Shown: positions 27,342 through 35,677 of the stretch, one piece after another | Numbering within the stretch: position 1 is the stretch's first letter | Layout: each line of letters opens with the position of its first letter | NCBI RefSeq assembly: GCF_030063305.1 | Contig: NZ_JASISV010000002.1 | Span: forward strand, 434,001-498,000 | Direction: 5' to 3' | DNA: 64,000 nucleotides | Source of the DNA: Salinibacterium sp. G-O1 | Lineage (GTDB): Bacteria > Actinomycetota > Actinomycetes > Actinomycetales > Microbacteriaceae | Program-made: the position numbers and the translations under genes | The notes under the pieces: generated by a model | Seen by the model: only the letters and a program-made list of their open reading frames with translations | Databases searched by the model: none | Told to the model about the DNA's origin: nothing

Positions 27342-30236
27342 ATGGCAGGTCGTTCGCTTTCGCCGATCCAGGGCACGCCGCCCCCGATCCCGGCCGCCCT
27401 CGCGGAAAAGATCACTCTCGAGGTCTTCGGAATTCCGGCGGCAGCGCGGTCGCTCGGAAGCCACCAGGACCGCAACTTCCTGATGACGACGAGCGACCGC
27501 CAACTGCTGCTCAAGTTTTCGAATCCGGCGACCACTCTCGACGAATTGATCGCGCAAAATGCCGCGATCGACTACCTCTCGCAACGCACGACGGCACTGC
27601 GGATCCCCCGCGCCCTGGCAGCCACCGACGGCCAATACGTGGGAACCCTGAGCATCGGCGGCGTCGAGCTGTGCGTGAGGCTCCTGGAATTCGTCGAGGG
27701 CGAACCGCTCTCGGGCGATCACTACCTCAGCCCAACGGTCACGAGCTCTATCGGTGCGATGGCCGCGACGATCGACCTGGCGCTCGAAGAACTGGCGGCA
27801 CCAGCGCTCGAGCGCGATCACGAGTGGGATTTGCAGTGCGCACCCGAGGTGCTGGAGGCGCTGCTGCCCTACGTCACCGATCTGGAGCTTCGCGCACGGC
27901 TCGCGTCAGCGGCACGCCAGGCCGCGATGGCGCTGCACTCCCTCGCACCTCACCTGCCCCAGCAGCTGATCCACGGCGACCTGACGGACGACAACGTGGT
28001 CGCCCTGCACAGCTCCGACGGCGTGCCCGACGGCGTGATCGATTTCGGCGACCTGAATCACAGCTGGACGGTCGGTGAGCTGGCCGTCACCATCGCCTCG
28101 CTCCTGCATCACGACGGTGGGTCGGTCAACTCCGTGATGGGGGCAGTCTCCGCCTACCATGCGATCCGGCCGTTGAATCGCGCGGAAGCTGAGGCATTGT
28201 GGACTCTGGTAGTTCTTCGTGGCGCCGTACTCGTCGCGAGCGGCCACCACGTCGCGTCCGCTGATTCGGGCAACACCTACGCGCAAGGGAACCTCGAGCA
28301 CGAGATCGTCATCTTCGACCGCGCGACCGCTGTGCCGCTCGTGGTGGCGAACGCGGTGGTGCTCGACACCCTCGGGTTTGAGCGAGCGTCAGCACGCCTC
28401 CCGGATTTCTGTCGGCTGGTTCCCGGTCTCGAGGCAAACCTGATCGCGACTCTCGACTTCTCGGCGACCAGTCCCCTGCTCGACGCCGGTCGCTGGCTCG
28501 ACCCCGATGCCGAGGCCGAGATCACGGCAGAGATGCTTGTCGGTCGGGAGGCCGTCGCAACCGCGTACGCCGAACCCAGACTGACCCGTTCCGCCATTCA
28601 TAGCGTCGATGAACCCCGAAACGTGGTGCTCGGGATAGAACTCACCGTGGCCGAGCCCCACAAGGTCGTGGCCCCCTGGCACGGAACGATCGACATCTCC
28701 GGCGACGCCGAGGTCGAGCTTCGCGGCCACGGCGTGGTGCTCGCGCTACGGGGACTGAGCGGGTCTCCAGAGGCAGGAACCACCGTTTCGGCGGGCGACT
28801 CGCTGGGCCGGGTTGACGGCGCGCTGGCCGTCAGCGTCACGGTGGAGGGTATCGACGCACCGTGGGCCGTCACCCCGTCGCTTGCGAGGGCGTGGGATGT
28901 GGCATCCATCGATCCGACTGCGCTGATCGGTGGTGAACCTCGCGTTGTCACGGCGGATCGGCGCCTGGCAGAGCGGCGCGATCGCCACCTCGCGGCCGCG
29001 CAGGAGCACTACTACTCCGAGCCACCCGTCATGGTGAGGGGATGGAAAGAACATCTCATCGACGAGAACGGACGCGTCTATCTGGACGGGCTCAACAACG
29101 TGACCTCGATCGGCCACTCGCACCCGAGGCTCGTCGAAGCGGCCACCCGGCAGTGGAGTCTGCTCAACACCAACTCGCGCTTTCAGTACCCGTCCGTCGT
29201 CGACTTCGCCGAGCGGATCGCGAACCTGTTGCCGGAGGGACTCGATTCCGTCTTCTTCGTCAACAGCGGATCGGAGGCGGTCGATCTCTCGCTGAGAATC
29301 GCGCGGTCGTGGACAGGGCGGCGTGATGTGCTCGCCGTGCGGGAGGCCTACCACGGCTGGACTGACCTGTCCGACTCGGTGTCAACGTCAGTCGCCGACA
29401 ACCCTGATGCGCTCACCACCCGACCACCGTGGGTGCATACGGTGGACGCGCCCAACAGCTACCGCGGTCGGTACCGGGGGCCGGAAGCATCGGGATATGC
29501 CATCGATGCCGTTGCCGCGGTCGAGGCACTTGCCGTCGCTGGGACACCGATCGGATCCTTCATCGCTGAGGCCTACTACGGCAACGCTGGCGGCATGCCT
29601 CTGCCCGACGGCTATCTCGAGGCCGTCTACGGTGCCGTGCGCGCCGGGGATGGCCTGTGCGTGGCGGATGAGGTGCAGGTCGGATACGGCCGTTTGGGTG
29701 AATGGTTCTGGGGGTTCGAGCAGCAGGGCGTGGTGCCCGACATCGTCGCTGTCGCCAAGGCGATGGGCAATGGGCATCCGCTTGGCGCGGTCATCACCAC
29801 CCGTGAAATCGCCGAGCACTATCGGTCTGAGGGCTACTTCTTCTCGTCGGCCGGTGGCAGCCCCATCAGTTCGGTGATCGGGATGACCGTGCTCGACGTC
29901 ATCGCTGACGAAGAACTGCAGCGCAATGCCCTCGTGACAGGCGCTCACCTCAGGTCTCGTCTGGAAGAACTCGGAACCCGGCACCGGATCGTGGGCGCTG
30001 TGCACGGAACCGGGCTCTACCTCGGGCTCGAATTCGTTCGCAACCGGGAGACACTCGAACCGGCGACCGAAGAAACCCTGGCGATCTGCGAGAGGCTCCG
30101 GCAGCGCGGGATCATCATGCAGCCGACCTCTGACCGGCAGTGCGTGCTCAAAATCAAGCCACCGCTGTGTTTCACCCCCGAGAGTGCCGACTACTTCGTC
30201 GACGTGCTCGATGAGGTGCTCACGACGGGATGGTGA
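27342..30236 (+). CDS. Fusion of APH-like small-molecule kinase, middle beta-rich domain and class III aminotransferase-fold phospho-lyase
   Basis: A 964-residue multidomain enzyme. Residues ~1-330 are an aminoglycoside-phosphotransferase/choline-kinase-type kinase with catalytic IHGDLTDDN (His211) and DGVIDFGDL. Residues ~430-530 are a beta-rich region (VVAPWHGTIDISGDAEVEL, GTTVSAGDSLGRV) like the barrel-sandwich/M23-associated domain. Residues ~546-964 are a class III PLP enzyme with NSGSEAVDLSLRIARSWTG, VADEVQVGYGRLGEWFW and the PLP lysine in VAVAKAMGNGHPLGAV (Lys806). Separate vertebrate kinase and phospho-lyase pairs act on hydroxylysine or phosphoethanolamine, so this fusion may phosphorylate an amino alcohol and eliminate ammonia and phosphate. 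The start is 3 bp after panB; linkage to pantothenate is unexplained. Confidence 0.85.
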   Translation: MAGRSLSPIQGTPPPIPAALAEKITLEVFGIPAAARSLGSHQDRNFLMTTSDRQLLLKFSNPATTLDELIAQNAAIDYLSQRTTALRIPRALAATDGQYVGTLSIGGVELCVRLLEFVEGEPLSGDHYLSPTVTSSIGAMAATIDLALEELAAPALERDHEWDLQCAPEVLEALLPYVTDLELRARLASAARQAAMALHSLAPHLPQQLIHGDLTDDNVVALHSSDGVPDGVIDFGDLNHSWTVGELAVTIASLLHHDGGSVNSVMGAVSAYHAIRPLNRAEAEALWTLVVLRGAVLVASGHHVASADSGNTYAQGNLEHEIVIFDRATAVPLVVANAVVLDTLGFERASARLPDFCRLVPGLEANLIATLDFSATSPLLDAGRWLDPDAEAEITAEMLVGREAVATAYAEPRLTRSAIHSVDEPRNVVLGIELTVAEPHKVVAPWHGTIDISGDAEVELRGHGVVLALRGLSGSPEAGTTVSAGDSLGRVDGALAVSVTVEGIDAPWAVTPSLARAWDVASIDPTALIGGEPRVVTADRRLAERRDRHLAAAQEHYYSEPPVMVRGWKEHLIDENGRVYLDGLNNVTSIGHSHPRLVEAATRQWSLLNTNSRFQYPSVVDFAERIANLLPEGLDSVFFVNSGSEAVDLSLRIARSWTGRRDVLAVREAYHGWTDLSDSVSTSVADNPDALTTRPPWVHTVDAPNSYRGRYRGPEASGYAIDAVAAVEALAVAGTPIGSFIAEAYYGNAGGMPLPDGYLEAVYGAVRAGDGLCVADEVQVGYGRLGEWFWGFEQQGVVPDIVAVAKAMGNGHPLGAVITTREIAEHYRSEGYFFSSAGGSPISSVIGMTVLDVIADEELQRNALVTGAHLRSRLEELGTRHRIVGAVHGTGLYLGLEFVRNRETLEPATEETLAICERLRQRGIIMQPTSDRQCVLKIKPPLCFTPESADYFVDVLDEVLTTGW

Positions 30237-30238
30237 CG

Positions 30239-30409
30239 CTAGTTATCCTGGGCGTCGTCAGCGGCCCACTTGCGGGCTCTCTCGGCGGCAATCTGGGGCG
30301 CGCGGCCTGCCTCTTCCTTCGTGGCATAGGGGCCGTCCCGGTCGGATCCCAGAGACTGTGGGCCCTCTTCCACTACACCCGTCTTGTTGTTGTACCACCA
30401 CTCGGCCAT
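30239..30409 (-). CDS. Small acidic/charged protein (56 residues)
   Basis: A 56-residue protein starting MAEWWYNNKTGVVEEGPQSL and ending in a charged helix (AAERARKWAADDAQDN). GGAGG lies five bases before ATG 30407-30409. Similar short proteins with a WWYN..TG.VE..G.QS start, sometimes described as SPOR-like, are frequent near map in related actinobacteria. The function is unknown. It opposes the upstream fusion gene (stops 2 bp apart) and is divergent from map, so the 46-bp gap must hold both promoters. Confidence 0.75.
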   Translation of the reverse strand: MAEWWYNNKTGVVEEGPQSLGSDRDGPYATKEEAGRAPQIAAERARKWAADDAQDN

Positions 30410-30442
30410 AGGCACCTCCGGTTGAGTCATATCCATCAAAGC

Positions 30443-30448
30443 TAGGAT
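30443..30448 (+). promoter_or_regulatory. -10 hexamer of a leaderless promoter (map)
   Basis: TAGGAT, seven bases before ATG 30456. TTGAGT at 30422-30427 is a possible -35, although the 15-bp spacing is short. Confidence 0.55.
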
Positions 30449-30455
30449 CAACTCT

Positions 30456-31340
30456 ATGCCTCGCGATTCACTAGGACACCTTGTCGCGGGGAGAATCTCA
30501 CCGCCTCGCCCGGTGCCATCCACGATCCCGCGCCCAGAGTATGTGGGCCGACCTGCGCCGAAGCCGTTCACTGGTTCCGACGTGTACACGCCGTCAGAGA
30601 TCGAGCGCATCCGCGAATCCGGCGCCATTGCGGCCCGCGCCGTCGAGGCTGTCGGCGACGCGATCCGCCCCGGCGTCACCACCGACGAGCTCGACGGCAT
30701 TGCCCACGACTACATGATCGCCAATGGGGCTTACCCCTCGACGCTCGGCTACCGGGGCTTCCCCAAGTCGAGCTGCACCAGCCTCAACGAAGTGATCTGC
30801 CACGGCATCCCCGATGACACCCAGCTCAGCGACGGCGACATCATCAATATCGACATCACCGCCTTCAAGAACGGCATGCACGGTGACCTCAACAAGACGT
30901 TCATCGTGGGCAATGCCGCCCCGGATGTCACGGCGCTTGTCGACCACACCCGGGAAGCTCTCGCGCGCGGCATCAAAGCGGTTGCGCCAGGCAGGCAGGT
31001 CAACGTGATCGGGCGCGCAATCGAGTCATACGCCCGACGCTTCGGGTACGGAGTGGTGCGCGACTACACCGGCCATGGCGTGGGCTCGGCCTTTCATTCC
31101 GGGTTGATCATCCCCCACTACGACGCAGCCCCGGCATTTGATGACGTCATCGAGGTGGGGATGGTGTTCACCATCGAACCGATGCTGACGCTCGGCACCA
31201 CCGAGAATCCGGGCTCGATCGCGTGGGACCAGTGGGAAGACGACTGGACGATCACCACCAGGGATAAATCCATGACCGCCCAGTTCGAACACACCCTCGT
31301 CGTGACCGAGCGCGGCACCGAAATTTTGACCCTTCCCTGA
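30456..31340 (+). CDS. map: Type I methionine aminopeptidase
   Basis: Removes N-terminal methionine from new proteins; 294 residues, including an N-terminal extension of about 40 residues before the catalytic core (VYTPSEIERIRESGAIAARA). This extended form with a Pro-rich start (GRISPPRPVPSTIPRPEYVG) is typical of actinobacterial MapB proteins. Metal ligands are visible in order: INIDITAF and HGDLNKTF (aspartates), DYTGHGVGSAFH (histidine), FTIEPML (glutamate) and QFEHTLVV (glutamate). The start is fixed by the leaderless -10 spacing. ppgK follows 61 bp downstream. Confidence 0.95.
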   Translation: MPRDSLGHLVAGRISPPRPVPSTIPRPEYVGRPAPKPFTGSDVYTPSEIERIRESGAIAARAVEAVGDAIRPGVTTDELDGIAHDYMIANGAYPSTLGYRGFPKSSCTSLNEVICHGIPDDTQLSDGDIINIDITAFKNGMHGDLNKTFIVGNAAPDVTALVDHTREALARGIKAVAPGRQVNVIGRAIESYARRFGYGVVRDYTGHGVGSAFHSGLIIPHYDAAPAFDDVIEVGMVFTIEPMLTLGTTENPGSIAWDQWEDDWTITTRDKSMTAQFEHTLVVTERGTEILTLP

Positions 31341-31401
31341 CCGACACCGCACTCCACGCAAGCAGCACGTCCCTCCTCAGCAGCAGAGAAAGCAGACCAG
31401 A

Positions 31402-32184
31402 ATGGCTAAGGCGCTTGGCATCGACATCGGCGGCACCGGCATCAAGGGGGCGCTGGTTGACACTGTCACCGGCGAACTGCTCTCAGATCGGGTAAAGCTG
31501 CCGACGCCAGAGGGTGGTTCCCCCAAGGACATCGTCAGCACCGTTGTGGCCCTCATCGACAAGATCGGTGGGCTGGAAGACGGCGTTCCCGTCGGTCTGT
31601 GCTTCCCCGCCGTGGTTCGGAACGGCAGAACCATGTCGGCCGCGAACGTGTCGAACAAGTGGATCGGGCTGGAGGCTGAGGCCCTGTTCGAGAAAGCGCT
31701 TGGCCGTGACATCCACTTTGTGAATGACGCCGACGCCGCCGGGTACGCCGAGGTGCGCTTCGGAGCCGCCAAAGACGTTCGGGGCCTGGTGGTGCTCACA
31801 ACACTGGGGACGGGAATCGGCAGTGCGCTGATTTACAACGGTGTGCTGGTGCCGAACTCCGAGCTGGGCCATCTGGAGATCGACGGTAAGGACGCGGAGT
31901 CGAAGGCCTCATACGCCGCGAAAGAGCGCGACGATCTCGACTGGAAGCAGTGGTCGAAACGGCTCCAGAAGTACTACACCCACCTGGAGATGCTGTTCTC
32001 GCCTGACCTATTCGTCGTCGGGGGCGGTGTTTCCAAGAATTACGAGGAATTCCTGCCGTTGCTCACACTCACGACCGACATCGTGCCCGCGATGCTTCGC
32101 AACAACGCCGGAATTCTCGGATCAGCGGCGCTGGCGACAGAACCGGTGGCCGCGCACGTGCCACAACCAACCGCGACGAAATAG
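31402..32184 (+). CDS. ppgK: Polyphosphate glucokinase (ROK family)
   Basis: Phosphorylates glucose using polyphosphate (and usually ATP) to feed glycolysis; 260 residues, the usual length. The ROK ATP/phosphate motif LGIDIGGTGIKGALVD is at the N-terminus. HFVNDADAAGYAEVRFG holds the catalytic aspartate (near 110), followed by TTLGTGIGSALIYNG near 135 and ELGHLEIDGKDAE with the glucose-contact glutamate. FVVGGGVSKNYEEFLP is near 210. It lacks the N-terminal DNA-binding domain of ROK repressors, so it is an enzyme. The RBS is weak (AGAAAG). Relevant to glucose entering by non-PTS uptake such as the ABC system at the left end. Confidence 0.93.
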   Translation: MAKALGIDIGGTGIKGALVDTVTGELLSDRVKLPTPEGGSPKDIVSTVVALIDKIGGLEDGVPVGLCFPAVVRNGRTMSAANVSNKWIGLEAEALFEKALGRDIHFVNDADAAGYAEVRFGAAKDVRGLVVLTTLGTGIGSALIYNGVLVPNSELGHLEIDGKDAESKASYAAKERDDLDWKQWSKRLQKYYTHLEMLFSPDLFVVGGGVSKNYEEFLPLLTLTTDIVPAMLRNNAGILGSAALATEPVAAHVPQPTATK

Positions 32185-32198
32185 CGGTCGGCGGCAAC

Positions 32199-33248
32199 TC
32201 AGTGTGACAGTTGCAGCGAGATGGACGTCATCGCCGCGATGAGTTCGTCGACGTCGGCCTCGGTGGTGCTGAAGGCAGTCACGAATCTCACGCGGCCCGG
32301 CTCCCACCTGTCGTGATGGAACACGAAGCCGTCGGAAAGCAGGCTCGCGATCATGACCTCGGGCAGGGTGGCAAAGAACATGTTGGACCGAGGTGTCCCG
32401 ACAACGCTGGCTCCCGGGATGCTCTGAAGGCCGAGGGCCAGACGTGCGGCCATCGCATTGGCGTGACGCGCATTGCTGAGCCAGAGGTCATTAGTCAGGT
32501 ACGCGTCGAGCTGCGCAGACTGGAAGCGCATCTTCGACGCCAGTTGCCCTGCGCGCTTCTGGCGATAGCGAAGTTCGGCGGTTTTCGTGCGATCGAATAC
32601 CACCACAGCTTCGGCATTCATGGTGCCGTTCTTGGTGGCACCGAACGAGAGGATGTCGACGCCAGCACGCCAGGTCATCTCGGCGGGACTCACGCCCAGG
32701 GTGACAAGGGCGTTCGTGAAGCGAGCACCGTCCATGTGCACGGCGAGGCCAGCATCGTGTGCAATCGAGCCGAGCCGCTCGAGCTCGTTCACCGAATAGA
32801 CGCTGCCGGTCTCGGTGGCCTGCGTGATGCTGACCACTGCGGGCTGGACGGAGTGAACGTCTCCCCTGCCCTTGACGACAGCATCGCTCACGGCCTCAGG
32901 GTTCAGCTTTGCGTCGTCGCCGGGCAGCGCGATCAGCTTGGCTCCGTTGGTGAAGAACTCAGGAGCCCCGGCCTCGTCGTTGTTCACGTGGCTGTCGGAA
33001 TGGCAGAAGACGGCTCCCCACGGTGGGGTGAGTGCGGCAAGCGCCAACCCGTTTGCGGCCGATCCGGTGCTGACGACAAGCAGATCCAGATCCCGTTCGA
33101 AGACGTCGCGGAGACGGTCGGTCACGCGCGCCGTCACGGCGTCAGCCCCGTAGGCCGCCGCCGGTCCAGCAGAATGCTCGACGATCGCGGCGAGGATTTC
33201 GGGTGAAACTCCCGCGGTATTGTCGCTCGAAAAGACGCGCTCGTTCAT
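32199..33248 (-). CDS. Low-specificity threonine aldolase / beta-eliminating lyase family PLP enzyme
   Basis: A 349-residue fold-type I PLP enzyme of the threonine aldolase family, which splits L-(allo-)threonine to glycine and acetaldehyde. GGGAGG lies five bases before ATG 33246-33248. Motifs are VFSSDNTAGVSPEI at the start, STGSAANGLALAAL (PLP phosphate) near 60, CHSDSHVNNDEAGAPEFF near 85, VHMDGARFTNAL (PLP aspartate) near 170 and the Schiff-base lysine in SFGATKNGTMNAEAV near 205. Substrate range within the family is broad, so threonine is only the best guess. It is convergent with ppgK, with a 14-bp gap. Confidence 0.88.
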   Translation of the reverse strand: MNERVFSSDNTAGVSPEILAAIVEHSAGPAAAYGADAVTARVTDRLRDVFERDLDLLVVSTGSAANGLALAALTPPWGAVFCHSDSHVNNDEAGAPEFFTNGAKLIALPGDDAKLNPEAVSDAVVKGRGDVHSVQPAVVSITQATETGSVYSVNELERLGSIAHDAGLAVHMDGARFTNALVTLGVSPAEMTWRAGVDILSFGATKNGTMNAEAVVVFDRTKTAELRYRQKRAGQLASKMRFQSAQLDAYLTNDLWLSNARHANAMAARLALGLQSIPGASVVGTPRSNMFFATLPEVMIASLLSDGFVFHHDRWEPGRVRFVTAFSTTEADVDELIAAMTSISLQLSH

Positions 33249-33312
33249 AACAACCTCCCCGATCGCGCCAGGGGCGATGAACTTCAAGGATAAGTCACGA
33301 GCGGGCTTCTCG

Positions 33313-33591
33313 TCAGGTTCGAACACCCAATCCCGGGAACAGCAGTACGACTACCCCGCCAAGTGCGCCCATGATGCCGATGATCGCGAAAACCCGAAGC
33401 ATGCCCTGGACAACATGATGCTCAACCTGCGTCGCACTCCGCAGAGCTGCCAGGCACAGCGCGATTGCCGCTACCGACAGCGCGAAGAAAGGGTTGAAAG
33501 CCATCGACGCTGCACCGACCACGAATCCCAGCAACGCGGTCAGAATCGCACCAGGGGTGACGAAGCTCTGAGCGGCGGGAAATTGGGACAT
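33313..33591 (-). CDS. Small membrane protein
   Basis: A 92-residue protein with three hydrophobic stretches: AILTALLGFVVGAASMAF (about 15-33), FFALSVAAIALCLAAL (34-50) and VFAIIGIMGALGGVVVLLFP (about 67-86). These are separated by a short polar loop (RSATQVEHHVVQ). No enzymatic motif is seen. ATG 33589-33591 is six bases after a TAGAGT -10, so it is probably leaderless and transcribed alone, just downstream of rnpB on the same strand. Conserved-looking but of unknown function. Confidence 0.7.
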   Translation of the reverse strand: MSQFPAAQSFVTPGAILTALLGFVVGAASMAFNPFFALSVAAIALCLAALRSATQVEHHVVQGMLRVFAIIGIMGALGGVVVLLFPGLGVRT

Positions 33592-33597
33592 GTCCAG

Positions 33598-33603
33598 ACT
33601 CTA
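33598..33603 (-). promoter_or_regulatory. -10 hexamer of a leaderless promoter (small membrane protein)
   Basis: TAGAGT on the minus strand, six bases before ATG 33591. Confidence 0.5.
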
Positions 33604-33632
33604 GGCCTGCTGTCTGGATGCTGCCTCGATAT

Positions 33633-33647
33633 TCCCGCACTGCGGGA
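33633..33647 (-). terminator. Short hairpin after rnpB
   Basis: TCCCGC and GCGGGA arms around a three-base loop directly follow the RNase P RNA 3' end on the minus strand. No T-run follows, so it may serve as a processing or termination signal. Confidence 0.4.
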
Positions 33648-33650
33648 GAG

Positions 33651-34017
33651 GAATGGGCCGGCTGATACGCCGGGTTCTGTCTTCGCCCGAAGGCGATGGA
33701 CGGCCATCTATCTACGACGTACGTTGCCGCACGCCTCTAGCGGTCTACCCGGAAGCTGGGCGAGCAGCCTTGAACGCTTCCTGTCTGACCTTGCTCCTGG
33801 CGAGGTTTACATAGCCGATCGGGTCACCCCGGCCGCTGGTGGTCTCTTACACCACCGTTTCACCCTTACCGCCGACCGAAGTCGGAGGCGGTCTGCTTTC
33901 TGTTGCACTATCTCGCGGGTTGCCCCGGGTGGGTGTTACCCACCGCCATGCTCTGTGGAGCCCGGACGTTCCTCGGGAGACATTGCTGCCCCACGCGACC
34001 GTCTTGCCGACCCATTC
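33651..34017 (-). ncRNA. rnpB: RNase P RNA (type A)
   Basis: Catalytic RNA that trims the 5' leader of tRNA precursors; about 367 nt on the minus strand. Ends are set by helix P1: the first 12 nt (GAATGGGTCGGC, 34017-34006) pair with the last 12 (GCCGGCCCATTC) with one G-U pair. Conserved core elements are present: GAGGAACGTCCGGGCTCC near the 5' end, a GGGTGAAACGGTG block in the middle, GCCAGGAGCAAGGTC, and ACAGAACCCGGC with TATCAGCC near the 3' end. It starts 11 bp after the coiled-coil protein gene stop, an arrangement common in actinobacteria. No protein gene in this interval is credible. Confidence 0.95.
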
Positions 34018-34028
34018 GGTTGGTAAGC

Positions 34029-34769
34029 CTACAGTCCCGATTCCGCGGTGCGTACAAGGATCGCTTCACTCGAGGCGCACATGATGATGTCGTCGGGCGC
34101 GGCTGCCCGAATGGCCTGCATCTCGTTCTCAAGAAGCTTCACACCGGACGCGAGCGATACCCCGCCTCGAAGCATCGAGGCGCCGGTGCCGTAGCGCGCC
34201 CTCTGCTTCTCGTACAGCGCCAGCAGATCCGCCGGCACCTTCGCGGCGACCGCGTCCCGGCCCGCTGCGGCGATGGTTCGCTCGGCAACAACCTCGCTCA
34301 ATGATGAGGCTTTCAGAACCTCGACCTCTGCCGTTCTGGCGGCCAGTGCCTCGAGCTGGGCGGTCGTCTTCCCGACCTCAACCTGCTGCTCTTCGAGACG
34401 CTCCATGACGGCGAGTTCGATTTCTTCCAGGTCACCGAGTCGCTTGCGCAGCGCCGCCAGTTCCTGTTCCAGGGCTGCGACATCCTTCACCGACGAGCTG
34501 ACCTGCACGCGATCGTTGTCTCGCTTGATGCGGGTCTCGACGACCTCGACATCTGACTCGATGCGCTTGAGCTCGATGGTGATGTCTTCAAGCCCACCCT
34601 TCTGCTCGGCAAACCTCAAACGAACGGCGGCGGTATCTCTCTCGAAGCCGGCGAGGGTAGCGATCTCCGGAATGCTTTTGGCCCGGTGATCGAGCTGTGC
34701 AAGCTTTGTGTCGAACGCCTGCAGTTCGAGCAGCAGGGCCTGGTCATTCGGGCTGGCTTTCAACGCCAT
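34029..34769 (-). CDS. Coiled-coil protein of the C4 zinc-ribbon family with degenerate cysteines
   Basis: A 246-residue protein, about two-thirds long coiled coil (residues ~10-175: heptads such as LEDITIELKRIESDVEVVET, ALEQELAALRKRLGDLEEIE). The end should hold a zinc ribbon; the family pattern has two CxxC pairs. Here the tail reads LRGGVSLASGVKL, then DDIIMCASSEAILVRTAESG, so only one cysteine of four remains and zinc binding is unlikely. The ILVRTAESGL ending is otherwise typical. RBS AAAGAG precedes ATG 34769. It lies 43 bp after nif3 and directly before rnpB, a widely shared gene order. Function unknown. Confidence 0.85.
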   Translation of the reverse strand: MALKASPNDQALLLELQAFDTKLAQLDHRAKSIPEIATLAGFERDTAAVRLRFAEQKGGLEDITIELKRIESDVEVVETRIKRDNDRVQVSSSVKDVAALEQELAALRKRLGDLEEIELAVMERLEEQQVEVGKTTAQLEALAARTAEVEVLKASSLSEVVAERTIAAAGRDAVAAKVPADLLALYEKQRARYGTGASMLRGGVSLASGVKLLENEMQAIRAAAPDDIIMCASSEAILVRTAESGL

Positions 34770-34812
34770 GTGTTCACTCTTTCAGTCTTGCTTTGTAAAA
34801 AATCGGCGAGGG

Positions 34813-35631
34813 TCACTGCACGATCGCAAAGTCCCAGGGGTCGGTGCGCAACTCACTCACCGTAATGGTGACGCCGGGCAGTTCATTACGCAACTCGGTC
34901 GCTGCGTTCTCAAGCCACAGCCACTCGCTGGCCCAGTGTGACACGTCGATCAGGGCCGGCCCGGCCCCAGCGCGCGCATTTTCCCGCGCCTCCGACGCCG
35001 GATGATGGCGCAGGTCGCTGGTGATATACACATCTGCAGAGGTCACGGCGCTCTCCGTGAGGTAGGCGTCGCCAGCCCCACCGCACAGCGCGACGGTGCT
35101 GATGGGCCGGTCGAACTCCCCCGCCACACGGATGCCGCTGGCTGTTGCCGGGAGAATGTCGCCCAGCGCGCGCGCAAGCGTGCCCAGCGTGGTGGGGTGC
35201 GGCAGCCGTCCCACACGTCCGATGCCACGCGCAGGATTCGCCCCGGCCACGATCGGACGAACATCGATGAGCCCTAGCCTGTCCGCGAAGGCGGCCGAGG
35301 TGCCGGTCTCGACGACGTCGGCGTTGGTGTGGGCCGCCAGCAGGGCACAGTTCGCTCGGATGAGCCGCGTGAGGGTCGCGCCCTTGTAGCGATCGCTCGA
35401 CACGGAGGTCACCCCCCGCAGGAGGAGGGGATGATGCACCAGCAGCATGTCGACGCCCTGGTCGACTGCTTCGGCCGCGGTATCCAGTACGGCGTCTACC
35501 GCCAGCAGAATGGACGTCACCGGAGCGCCAGGGTCGCCTGCGATCAATCCGACAGCGTCCCAACTCTCGGCACCCGCTGCGGGCCAGAGACGTTCTGCGG
35601 CGGCGGCAACATCGGCAACTGTCGTAGACAC
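34813..35631 (-). CDS. Nif3-like dinuclear metal-centre protein
   Basis: A 272-residue member of the Nif3/YbgI family, hexameric proteins with a dinuclear metal site; often labelled GTP cyclohydrolase I type 2, but the true activity is unsettled. Metal ligands are the paired histidines of MLLVHHPLLLRG (about 63-74), the AAHTNADV block near 100, and the C-terminal IDVSHWASEW near 230. GTG 35629-35631 is chosen because a TACACT -10 lies six bases upstream and the remaining upstream codons look non-coding. It heads a two-gene unit with the coiled-coil protein. Confidence 0.9.
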   Translation of the reverse strand: MSTTVADVAAAAERLWPAAGAESWDAVGLIAGDPGAPVTSILLAVDAVLDTAAEAVDQGVDMLLVHHPLLLRGVTSVSSDRYKGATLTRLIRANCALLAAHTNADVVETGTSAAFADRLGLIDVRPIVAGANPARGIGRVGRLPHPTTLGTLARALGDILPATASGIRVAGEFDRPISTVALCGGAGDAYLTESAVTSADVYITSDLRHHPASEARENARAGAGPALIDVSHWASEWLWLENAATELRNELPGVTITVSELRTDPWDFAIVQ

Positions 35632-35637
35632 GGTTCC

Positions 35638-35643
35638 AGTGTA
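35638..35643 (-). promoter_or_regulatory. -10 hexamer of a leaderless promoter (nif3-like gene)
   Basis: TACACT on the minus strand, six bases before the GTG start at 35631. Confidence 0.5.
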
Positions 35644-35677
35644 AGGGCGCCTCACCAGCGGCATGGCTCGGAGCAGG

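Noticed and set aside
31402-32184. ROK repressor that could bind the operator at 1782-1794
   Set aside because: The protein lacks a DNA-binding domain and has polyphosphate glucokinase motifs.
33651-34030. Open frames on both strands over the RNase P RNA region
   Set aside because: The RNA core elements and P1 pairing explain the sequence; the frames have no family motifs and no ribosome-binding sites.
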